This document shows positions 7,243-13,198 of a stretch of 13,406 nt of DNA, piece after piece (the stretch's first letter is position 1; every line of letters begins with the position of its first letter). Source of the DNA: Burkholderiaceae bacterium. GTDB taxonomy: Bacteria > Pseudomonadota > Gammaproteobacteria > Burkholderiales > Burkholderiaceae. Under the pieces are notes generated by a model. It did no database searches and was not told where the DNA came from. It worked only from the letters and a program-made list of their open reading frames with translations. The stretch is taken from assembly GCA_947457745.1 (NCBI GenBank), contig CANGWT010000035.1, positions 1-13,406 of the forward strand, written 5' to 3'. A program made the position numbers and the translations under genes.

Positions 7243-7304
7243 TTGTTAGCCTATATTCTGTGGTTTTTTGACAGTCTTCTACTCAACGCTAGAAATTGTC
7301 TAGA

Positions 7305-7892
7305 TTAGAGACTGCCCTTGGTAGAAGGAACAACACCGGAGGCGCGTGGATCGAGCTCTAAAGCCATGCGCAATGCACGGCCAAAGGCCTTGAATACGGT
7401 TTCAATCTGGTGGTGAGCATTAATGCCACGTAAGTTATCGATGTGCAGAGTCACTCCGGCATGGTTTACAAAGCCACGGAAGAACTCAATACTGAGATCC
7501 ACGTCAAAGTCACCTACTCGTGCACGGGTAAATGGGACATTGAATTCCAATCCTGGACGACCAGAAAAGTCGATCACTACGCGCGAGAGGGTTTCATCCA
7601 AAGGAACGTAGGAATGGCCATAACGGGTAATACCCGCTTTATCGCCAACCGCCTTGGCAAAGGCTTGGCCCAAGGTAATACCTACATCTTCAACGGTATG
7701 GTGATCATCAATATGGGTATCTCCATTTGCCACTACTTTGAGATCGATCATGCCGTGACGGGCAATTTGATCCAACATATGGTCTAGGAAGGGTACGCCC
7801 GAGGCTAGCTCAGCCTTACCTGTGCCATCTAAATTGATGACAATTTGAATTTTAGTTTCCGAAGTATTTCGGGTAACGTCGGCTTGCCGCAT
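7305..7892 (-). CDS. hisB: Imidazoleglycerol-phosphate dehydratase HisB (monofunctional)
   Basis: HisB dehydrates imidazole glycerol phosphate to imidazole acetol phosphate, the substrate of HisC. At 195 residues it is the short form without the N-terminal histidinol-phosphate phosphatase domain of enterobacteria, so that phosphatase must be encoded elsewhere. The two internally repeated metal-binding motifs are intact: DHHTVED at 63-69 and AHHQIE at 159-164. FLDHMLDQIARHG (35-47) is also typical. ATG 7892 follows CTGAAGC. It heads the hisBHAFIE-hinT-tatABC block, with the divergent hisC promoter region 128 nt long upstream. An in-frame TGA lies two codons before the ATG, ending a small leader ORF. 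Confidence 0.98.
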   Translation of the reverse strand: MRQADVTRNTSETKIQIVINLDGTGKAELASGVPFLDHMLDQIARHGMIDLKVVANGDTHIDDHHTVEDVGITLGQAFAKAVGDKAGITRYGHSYVPLDETLSRVVIDFSGRPGLEFNVPFTRARVGDFDVDLSIEFFRGFVNHAGVTLHIDNLRGINAHHQIETVFKAFGRALRMALELDPRASGVVPSTKGSL

Positions 7893-7895
7893 GCT

Positions 7896-7934
7896 TCAGT
7901 GCGCCGCGAGGCGAAGTGTTGATTGAAGCCTCAT
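7896..7934 (-). CDS. Candidate 12-codon leader ORF upstream of hisB
   Basis: The minus strand reads ATG at 7934 with AGGA 8 nt upstream (7946-7943), encodes MRLQSTLRLAAH and stops at TGA 7898-7896, 3 nt before the hisB ATG. The last sense codon is His (CAC), and the final codons form a GC-rich hairpin (7913-7902). This would suit translational coupling or stalling-type control of hisB. It has only one His codon, so a classical multi-His attenuator is not supported. The start overlaps the candidate -10 box; if that promoter is used, this ORF is not transcribed from its start. Confidence 0.3.
   Translation of the reverse strand: MRLQSTLRLAAH
7902..7913 (-). promoter_or_regulatory. GC hairpin in the hisB leader
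   Basis: On the minus strand CGCC-TCGC-GGCG forms a 4-bp stem with a 4-nt loop. CTT just 5' can pair with AAG of the weak hisB ribosome-binding region (CTGAAG) across a 5-nt bulge. It ends 9 nt before the hisB ATG, so folding could limit initiation. Thermodynamic stability was not calculated. Confidence 0.35.
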
Positions 7935-7960
7935 AATATCATTCCTGATACAGATATAAA
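7933..7960 (-). promoter_or_regulatory. Candidate promoter of hisB block
   Basis: TTTATA (7960-7955) as -35 and TATTAT (7938-7933) as -10 are separated by 16 nt; they match the sigma-70 consensus at 4 and 5 positions. The start would fall near 7926. A promoter is needed here because hisB no longer lies downstream of co-oriented genes, but the exact site is uncertain and competes with the leader ORF reading. Confidence 0.3.
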
Positions 7961-8020
7961 TGCCGATTTTTTGATTGCTAGCGTTTATTCACTTTTGCTG
8001 ATTTTTAACTAGAGTCCCTC

Positions 8021-9094
8021 ATGAGCCGCTTTTGGAGCCCCGTTGTTCAGACCCTGACCCCCTATACCCCTGGGGAGCAGCCGCAAATGCAGCGCCTAGT
8101 TAAGCTGAACACGAATGAAAGTCCTTACGGTCCATCTCTCAAGGTTCTAGCTGCCATAAATCAGCAAAACACGGATGATTTAAGGCTCTATCCAGACCCC
8201 GAAGGAGCGGTCCTAAAAAAGGCAATCGCTGATCTACATGGCCTAAACCCTAAACAGGTATTTTTAGGAAATGGCTCCGACGAAGTCCTAGCCCACGTAT
8301 TTTTAGGCTTGCTCAAGCAAGCTAAGCCCATCCAGTTTCCAGATATCACCTATAGCTTCTACCCAGTCTATTGCAAATTATTTGGGATTAACTATGAAAC
8401 AGTCCCCCTTGGTTCCCATTTTGAGATCCAAGCTGATGATTTCAAAACCCCCAATGGTGGAATTATTTTCCCCAATCCCAATGCTCCCACTGGTCAAGCT
8501 ATTCCTCGATCAGATATCGAAGCTCTACTCAGCAGAAATACAGAATCCGTAGTGGTTATCGATGAAGCTTATGTAGATTATGGAACAGAGTCTTGCATTC
8601 CGCTTCTACGTGGAAGTACTTGTCCCGAAAATCTCTTGGTAGTTCATACGCTATCCAAGTCCCGTGCCCTAGCAGGTCTTCGCGTTGGATTTGCAGTGGG
8701 GCATCCAGCCCTCATTGAAGGCCTAGAGCGCGTAAAAAATAGCTTTAATTCCTACCCACTTGGACGCTTGGCTCAAGCGGGAGCAATTGCCGCAATACAA
8801 GATCAAGCCCATTTAGAATCTACCAGTAAAAAAGTGATTCAAACTCGCGAACGCTTAGTCGCTGAATTAAGCGTACTAGGGTTTGATACTTTGCCATCAA
8901 CGGCCAACTTTCTTTTTACGCGCCATCCAAAGCATGCTGGCGTAAAGTTGTATCAAGCTTTACGCGATCGCGGAATTATTGTGCGTCACTTCAAGTCACC
9001 ACGTATCGAAGAATTTCTGCGCATCACCATCGGCACAGATGATCAAACAAATGAATTGATTAGCGCTCTAAAAGGAATTCTAGCTAGCCACTAG
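8021..9094 (+). CDS. hisC: Histidinol-phosphate aminotransferase HisC
   Basis: HisC transfers an amino group from glutamate to imidazole acetol phosphate, giving histidinol phosphate. The 357-residue, fold-type I PLP enzyme has the Schiff-base Lys213 in TLSKSRALAGLRVG. It also has Asp181 and Tyr184 in VVIDEAYVDYG, Asn154 in the FPNPNAPTG stretch, and the N-terminal NTNESPYGPS substrate segment. The opening SRFWSPVVQTLTPYTPGEQP and FPDITYSFYPVYC resemble HisC1 of pseudomonads and Acinetobacter rather than the HisC I recall in the his operon of Burkholderia. It is the only histidine gene on the plus strand, divergent from hisB and convergent with the toxin gene 24 nt away. ATG 8021 has no clear ribosome-binding site. 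Confidence 0.96.
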   Translation: MSRFWSPVVQTLTPYTPGEQPQMQRLVKLNTNESPYGPSLKVLAAINQQNTDDLRLYPDPEGAVLKKAIADLHGLNPKQVFLGNGSDEVLAHVFLGLLKQAKPIQFPDITYSFYPVYCKLFGINYETVPLGSHFEIQADDFKTPNGGIIFPNPNAPTGQAIPRSDIEALLSRNTESVVVIDEAYVDYGTESCIPLLRGSTCPENLLVVHTLSKSRALAGLRVGFAVGHPALIEGLERVKNSFNSYPLGRLAQAGAIAAIQDQAHLESTSKKVIQTRERLVAELSVLGFDTLPSTANFLFTRHPKHAGVKLYQALRDRGIIVRHFKSPRIEEFLRITIGTDDQTNELISALKGILASH

Positions 9095-9097
9095 AAT
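9077..9097. repeat. Inverted repeat across the hisC stop codon
   Basis: ATTCTAG and CTAGAAT form perfect 7-bp arms around a 7-nt loop. On the minus strand the arms are followed by TCCTTTT, so a weak terminator for the toxin transcript is possible. The stem has only two G-C pairs and is not followed by a T-run on the plus strand, so it is unlikely to terminate hisC. Confidence 0.4.
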
Positions 9098-9118
9098 GCG
9101 CGCCTGAATCAAGCCTTT

Positions 9119-9526
9119 TTAACTCTGTGAGGCCACATAGGCGGCCTCTACTACCCGAACCATCGATGGATGCAATACTCCTAATTTAGGAATTTGACCA
9201 TTTGGAGCTGACGGAGGCACAGAAAACCACTCTGTTGAAAATGGCAAATCGATCACCTGCTTTAAATTAAATTTAGTATCAAAACTCAAGTTAGCGGCTG
9301 CGTATGCCGCTGGATTTATTTCGCGATAAATAGCGAATTCACCCCTATACAGCGTCCTCATTTTTTGGCTGGTCCCATACGCGACCTGAACTGTAAATCG
9401 AGGTATGTCATCGTCAAACACACTTAAGATCAGCGCCGGTCGAGGCTTAGGGCGAGAATTAATTTGATCCGGAAAATGACACCACACTATATCGCCTGCC
9501 GTGGGCTCTGGCCACCAACGCACCAT
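9119..9526 (-). CDS. PemK/MazF-family toxin-like protein
   Basis: A 135-residue protein with the MazF/PemK barrel pattern: AGDIVWCHFPD at 10-20, KPRPALILSV at 27-36 with Arg29, and VQVAYGTSQK at 46-55 with Thr52 and Ser53. Arg29 and Thr52 line up with the catalytic Arg and Thr of MazF endoribonucleases. The second half (FDTKFNLKQVIDLP, TEWFSVPPS, PKLGVLHPSMVRVVEAA) is longer than in small MazF proteins of about 110 residues and matches a subgroup I recall next to unnamed small partners. Inferred activity is cleavage of single-stranded mRNA or tRNA; target not readable. Its ATG overlaps the stop of the upstream gene by one base (TAATG), indicating translational coupling. It stands convergent to hisC. 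Confidence 0.8.
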   Translation of the reverse strand: MVRWWPEPTAGDIVWCHFPDQINSRPKPRPALILSVFDDDIPRFTVQVAYGTSQKMRTLYRGEFAIYREINPAAYAAANLSFDTKFNLKQVIDLPFSTEWFSVPPSAPNGQIPKLGVLHPSMVRVVEAAYVASQS

Positions 9527-9816
9527 TAAACAGTCTTATTTAGAAACAAGCTGGAGCGCACAGATTTTTTCTTTTCAGAGACCGAGGCAATTTTTTTAAT
9601 TTGACGAATCTGGGTAACACTTAACGGACCATCATCTGGCTCATACTGCGGAAGAATTTTTACAGCTAATTCGTGCAACGCAATATGCAAAGCCTGCGTC
9701 TCATCGACTCCCAGCTTCTCAGCAAGTAATTTGGCAGTATTTCGAGTTACCCCCGTAGGGCTATCAAAATTTCGGTAGCGAAATGGGATTTGCATAGGTA
9801 AAGCTTTTGAAGGCAT
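9526..9816 (-). CDS. Putative antitoxin, ribbon-helix-helix-like
   Basis: A 96-residue protein directly before the MazF-like gene. Residues about 20-53 (TGVTRNTAKLLAEKLGVDETQALHIALHELAV) suit a strand-helix-turn-helix fold of the ribbon-helix-helix type. A linker PQYEPDDGPL (56-65) and a basic C-terminal tail (RQIKKIASVSEKKKSVRSS) follow, where such proteins usually bind the toxin. I do not recognise it as MazE, PemI or another named antitoxin. ATG 9822 would also open the frame, but the AAAAGGAG at 9830-9823 abuts it with no spacing; ATG 9816, 6 nt from that site, is the better start. A promoter and a 17-bp palindrome lie just upstream, as in autoregulated toxin-antitoxin operons. Confidence 0.72.
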   Translation of the reverse strand: MPSKALPMQIPFRYRNFDSPTGVTRNTAKLLAEKLGVDETQALHIALHELAVKILPQYEPDDGPLSVTQIRQIKKIASVSEKKKSVRSSLFLNKTV

Positions 9817-9822
9817 AAACAT

Positions 9823-9830
9823 CTCCTTTT
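9823..9830 (-). promoter_or_regulatory. Strong ribosome-binding site of the putative antitoxin
   Basis: AAAAGGAG is one of the best Shine-Dalgarno matches in the window. Its spacing (6 nt to ATG 9816, 0 nt to ATG 9822) decides the start. A strong site for the first gene and none of its own for the second fits antitoxin made in excess of toxin. Confidence 0.8.
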
Positions 9831-9832
9831 TA

Positions 9833-9849
9833 GATATCTTTAAGATATC
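9833..9849. promoter_or_regulatory. 17-bp palindrome, probable operator of the toxin-antitoxin pair
   Basis: GATATCTT-T-AAGATATC is a perfect 8-bp inverted repeat around one base. It overlaps the downstream end of the candidate -10 box and covers the expected transcription start, so a bound dimer would block RNA polymerase. The inference is autorepression by the antitoxin or the toxin-antitoxin complex. Confidence 0.6.
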
Positions 9850-9875
9850 ATATTATTAGGAGACAAGCAAGCCAA
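9847..9875 (-). promoter_or_regulatory. Candidate promoter of the toxin-antitoxin pair
   Basis: TTGGCT (9875-9870) and TATGAT (9852-9847) are separated by exactly 17 nt and match the sigma-70 consensus at 4 and 5 of 6 positions. The start would fall near 9840, inside the palindrome, leaving a leader of about 24 nt to ATG 9816. Confidence 0.5.
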
Positions 9876-9907
9876 AATTTAATGAGCCTAGGGCAAGCTG
9901 AGGTAAT

Positions 9908-11230
9908 CTATTTCTTCAGCCGCATTTCCGCTGCACGTGCATGAGCAGTTAAGCCTTCACCATGTGCGAGCGTACTGGCTACAGCACCTAGTGTTTGAGC
10001 GCCTGCCTCACTGACTTCAATCATGCTCGAGCGCTTGATAAAGTCATACACACCCAATGGGGATGAGAAGCGCGCAGTGCGTGCTGTTGGTAAAACGTGA
10101 TTCGGGCCTGCGCAATAATCGCCTAGAGACTCGCTAGTGTAGTTGCCCATGAAGATGGCACCAGCATGACGAATGAATTCAGCCCACTTACGCGGCTCAG
10201 CAGCGCAAATCTCTAAATGTTCAGCAGCAATAGCATTAGCAATCTCACAAGCCTCTCCCATATCTTCTACCTGAATCAATAAGGCGCGATTTAGAAGTGA
10301 TGTCTCAATCACTTTCTTTCTGGGCATTTCAGGTAAGAGTTTGTTAATGCTATTTTGCACTTCTTGAATAAATTTTTCATCTGGGCAAAGCAAAATAGAT
10401 TGCGCCAATTCATCGTGCTCTGCTTGAGAAAACAGATCCATCGCAATCCAATCGGGATTACTAGAGCCATCGCAGAGAACTAAAATTTCTGAGGGTCCCG
10501 CGATCATATCAATGCCGACAGTACCAAATACTCTACGCTTAGCAGCCGCGACATAGGCATTACCAGGGCCAACAATTTTGTCTACCGGCGGAATAGTTTG
10601 CGTACCATAAGCTAAAGCACCTACTGCTTGCGCACCACCAATCGTAAAGACGCGATCAACACCAGATAAGCAGGCAGCAGCTAGGACTAAGGGATTGCGA
10701 GCACCATCAGGGGTGGGTACCACCATAATGACTTCTTTTACGCCAGCAACTTTTGCGGGAATCGCATTCATCAACACAGAGGATGGATAGGCAGCTTTAC
10801 CACCAGGCACATAAATTCCGACGCGATCTAAGGCTGTAACTTTTTGACCTAAACGCGTGCCATCGGCCTCTTCATATTCCCAAGAGTGGCAACCCGCTTC
10901 AATCTTTTGATGCTCGTGATAGGCGCGTACTCTTTGCGCGGCAATATTCAAAGCATTTTTTTGCTCAGCCGATAAACCTTCGTAGGCTTTTTTTAATTCT
11001 TCTTGAGAAATTTCCAACTCAGTAACACTGGAAACATTAAGGCGATCAAACTGCTTCGTAAAAGAAAGTACTGCAACATCACCTTCACTTTTGACTCGCG
11101 CCAGAATATTGACAACTGCAGCATCAATCGCCTGATCGTCTGCCATGGGCAAAGACAAACTAGAGAGCAAAGTTTCTTTGAACCCAGCATCTTTACTATT
11201 AAGGCGTTTGACTTTGACTTCTGCTGACAT
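9908..11230 (-). CDS. hisD: Histidinol dehydrogenase HisD
   Basis: HisD oxidises histidinol to histidine in two NAD-dependent steps, the last reactions of the pathway. The 440-residue protein has all expected marks. Zinc ligands are Gln269 and His272 (DLFSQAEHDE), Asp371 (LGDYCAGPNHVLPT) and His430 (GLTAHARAAEMR). The catalytic pair is Glu337-His338 (AAEHLEI). VGIYVPGGKAAYPSSVLMN (137-155) and KIVGPGNAYVAAAKRRVFG (218-236) match the cofactor and substrate region. ATG 11230 starts 14 nt after the hisG stop in an A-rich stretch without a clear ribosome-binding site. The next gene downstream is the toxin-antitoxin pair, 91 nt away, instead of a co-oriented hisC. No terminator hairpin with a T-run was seen in that gap. 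Confidence 0.98.
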   Translation of the reverse strand: MSAEVKVKRLNSKDAGFKETLLSSLSLPMADDQAIDAAVVNILARVKSEGDVAVLSFTKQFDRLNVSSVTELEISQEELKKAYEGLSAEQKNALNIAAQRVRAYHEHQKIEAGCHSWEYEEADGTRLGQKVTALDRVGIYVPGGKAAYPSSVLMNAIPAKVAGVKEVIMVVPTPDGARNPLVLAAACLSGVDRVFTIGGAQAVGALAYGTQTIPPVDKIVGPGNAYVAAAKRRVFGTVGIDMIAGPSEILVLCDGSSNPDWIAMDLFSQAEHDELAQSILLCPDEKFIQEVQNSINKLLPEMPRKKVIETSLLNRALLIQVEDMGEACEIANAIAAEHLEICAAEPRKWAEFIRHAGAIFMGNYTSESLGDYCAGPNHVLPTARTARFSSPLGVYDFIKRSSMIEVSEAGAQTLGAVASTLAHGEGLTAHARAAEMRLKK

Positions 11231-11244
11231 ATAAATTTTTTTCT

Positions 11245-11871
11245 TTACTTCAGCAACTCAAAGAATGGCTGCAGCTGTGTGCGCTTACGTTTGTAAGACG
11301 CTTGATTCACTACTAAGCGCGCACTAATATCGGCAATGGGCTCTACCTCAACCAAGCCGTTAGCACGCAAGGTATTACCGGTGGACACCAAATCAACAAT
11401 TGCGTCTGCCAAACCAACTAATGGGGCTAGCTCCATCGAGCCATACAAATGAATCGTATCGATGTGAACACCTTTATTAGCAAAGTGTTCACGTGCGCAA
11501 TTGACGTACTTGGTTGCGACTTTCAGACGAGAGCCTTGTTTTACCGCAGCAGCGTAATCAAAACCTTCTTTAACAGCAACTGACATACGACATTTAGCGA
11601 TATCCAAGTCAAAAGGAACATATAAACCATCGGTGCCGTTTTCCATCAATACATCTAAACCTGCAACTCCAAAGTCTGCACCGCCAAACTGGACGTAGGT
11701 CGGCACATCTGAAGCGCGCACAATAATGAGGCGCACATCTGGATTGGATGTTTCAATAATCAGTTTGCGTGACTTTTCTGGATCCTCAAGCGGACGAATG
11801 CCGATCTTAGATAAGATCTCAGAGGTTTCTTCGAAGATGCGCCCCTTCGAGAGGGCTAGAGTTAGCTTCAT
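11245..11871 (-). CDS. hisG: ATP phosphoribosyltransferase HisG, short form
   Basis: HisG condenses ATP and PRPP to phosphoribosyl-ATP, the first and flux-controlling step of histidine synthesis. The protein has 208 residues, so it is the short form lacking the C-terminal ACT-like regulatory domain. In this family activity and histidine feedback need the HisRS-like partner HisZ, which is not in the window. The N-terminal LTLALSKGRIFEE (3-15), GVAGLDVLMENG (68-79) and the PRPP-binding DAIVDLVSTGNTL (156-168) are typical. ATG 11871 is 20 nt after murA, with only a weak GGAT upstream. It probably shares a transcript with murA and hisD. Confidence 0.98.
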   Translation of the reverse strand: MKLTLALSKGRIFEETSEILSKIGIRPLEDPEKSRKLIIETSNPDVRLIIVRASDVPTYVQFGGADFGVAGLDVLMENGTDGLYVPFDLDIAKCRMSVAVKEGFDYAAAVKQGSRLKVATKYVNCAREHFANKGVHIDTIHLYGSMELAPLVGLADAIVDLVSTGNTLRANGLVEVEPIADISARLVVNQASYKRKRTQLQPFFELLK

Positions 11872-11891
11872 GGACTAATTATCCATCAGGC

Positions 11892-13166
11892 TTACTTGAT
11901 ACGCTGAATGTTGGCCCCTAGAAGGGTCAACTTTTGCTCCATACGGTCATATCCACGATCTAAGTGATAAATCCGGTCAACCTGAGTTTCCCCTTGGGCC
12001 GCTAAACCAGCAATCACTAAACTGGCGGAAGCTCGTAAATCGGTAGCCATGACGATAGCTCCAGAAAGCTTCTCAACACCTTGCGCAATTGCCGTATTAC
12101 CCTCAATTGCGATATCAGCACCGAGGCGGTTCATCTCTTGAACGTGCATAAAGCGATTTTCAAAGATGGTCTCAGTAATGGTGGAGTTACCCTCTGCGAT
12201 GGCATTCACTGCCATAAGTTGCGCCTGCATATCGGTCGGGAAGGCTGGATATTCAGAGGTACGGAAGCTAACAGCCTTAGGACGGCTTTTCATAGAAGCC
12301 TTAATCCAATCAGGGCCCACTTCCATCTCTAAACCAGCTTCTTTGAGCTTGACGATGACAGCATCCAATGTATCTGGGCGGCAGTGTTTCACTAGGACCT
12401 CACCACCAACAGCAGCTACTGCACACAAGAATGTACCTGCCTCAATACGGTCAGCAATCACAGCATGTTCTGCACTGTGGAGGCTCTCAACACCCTCAAT
12501 GACTAAACGATCGCTGCCGATGCCGGTAATTTTCGCGCCCATTTTGACGAGCAACTCAGCTAAGTCCCCTACTTCTGGCTCGCGTGCTGCATTCTCTAAG
12601 ATGGTTGTGCCTGACGCCAAAGTAGCAGCCATCAATAAATTCTCTGTACCGGTTACGGTGATCATGTCAGTCAAGATGGAGGCACCTTGTAGACGACCCG
12701 TAGCAGATTTAGTTTCTGCCTGAATATAACCACTCTTAATCTTGATGGTGGCGCCCATTGCTTTTAAGCCCTTGATATGCTGATCGACTGGACGCGCACC
12801 AATAGCGCAACCGCCCGGCAGTGAAACCTTGGCGCTATGCATTCTGGCAAGCAATGGGCCCAGAACCAAAATCGAGGCGCGCATGGTTTTAACCATCTCA
12901 TAAGTCGCTTCAGAGCTCTTAATATTGGCCGCATTCAGTACTACATGATTTCGATTGTTCGCATCCGGAAAAGAAACGGTTACACCAATTTCTTGCAAGA
13001 GCTTAAGCATGGTCCGAACATCTTGTAAGTCAGGAACATTACGCAAAGTGATAGGCTGATCAGTGAGCAAGCAAGCACACAAAATTGGTAGCGCTGCATT
13101 CTTGGCGCCAGCAATCAGCACCTCACCCTTTAGGGGGGTGCCGCCAACCATTCGTAATTTATCCAT
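11892..13166 (-). CDS. murA: UDP-N-acetylglucosamine 1-carboxyvinyltransferase MurA
   Basis: MurA transfers enolpyruvate from PEP to UDP-GlcNAc, the first committed step of peptidoglycan synthesis in the cytoplasm, and is the fosfomycin target. The 424-residue protein is a full-length EPSP-synthase-fold enzyme. Cys120 in LPGGCAIGARPVDQHI is the fosfomycin-reactive residue, so no Cys-to-Asp resistance change is present. Lys22-Asn23 (GAKNAALP) and Asp312 (FPTDMQAQ) are the other active-site residues, and TDLRASASLVIAGLAA near 375-391 carries the PEP-binding Arg. ATG 13166 has GGAA 9 nt upstream. It lies 32 nt after the BolA-like gene and 20 nt before hisG, an order I know from other betaproteobacteria. 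Confidence 0.98.
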   Translation of the reverse strand: MDKLRMVGGTPLKGEVLIAGAKNAALPILCACLLTDQPITLRNVPDLQDVRTMLKLLQEIGVTVSFPDANNRNHVVLNAANIKSSEATYEMVKTMRASILVLGPLLARMHSAKVSLPGGCAIGARPVDQHIKGLKAMGATIKIKSGYIQAETKSATGRLQGASILTDMITVTGTENLLMAATLASGTTILENAAREPEVGDLAELLVKMGAKITGIGSDRLVIEGVESLHSAEHAVIADRIEAGTFLCAVAAVGGEVLVKHCRPDTLDAVIVKLKEAGLEMEVGPDWIKASMKSRPKAVSFRTSEYPAFPTDMQAQLMAVNAIAEGNSTITETIFENRFMHVQEMNRLGADIAIEGNTAIAQGVEKLSGAIVMATDLRASASLVIAGLAAQGETQVDRIYHLDRGYDRMEQKLTLLGANIQRIK

Positions 13167-13198
13167 GAATCTATTCCGGTAGAAAGCTAATACAGTAT

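Noticed and set aside
7268..7296. Perfect TTGACA on the plus strand in the hisB-hisH gap
   Set aside because: The hexamer at 17 nt spacing is AGAAAT, a poor -10, and transcription would run antisense into hisB. No other support.
7289..7303. Small inverted repeat CTAGA-AATTG-TCTAG after hisB, considered as a terminator
   Set aside because: The stem is 5 bp and A/T-rich and is not followed by a T-run; terminating here would cut off hisH.
9129..9148. GAGGCC/GGCCTC hairpin near the toxin 3' end, considered as a terminator
   Set aside because: It lies in the coding sequence and has no T-run on either strand; six paired bases may reflect codon choice.
9833..9849. The GATATC palindrome as a hisD terminator
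   Set aside because: The arms are A/T-rich, no U-run follows on the minus strand, and it sits over the start region of the next gene, which fits an operator better.
12166..12723. 185-codon open frame on the plus strand inside murA
   Set aside because: It is antisense to a fully conserved murA, has Ser/Ala/Thr-rich low-complexity sequence typical of an antisense frame and no family features.
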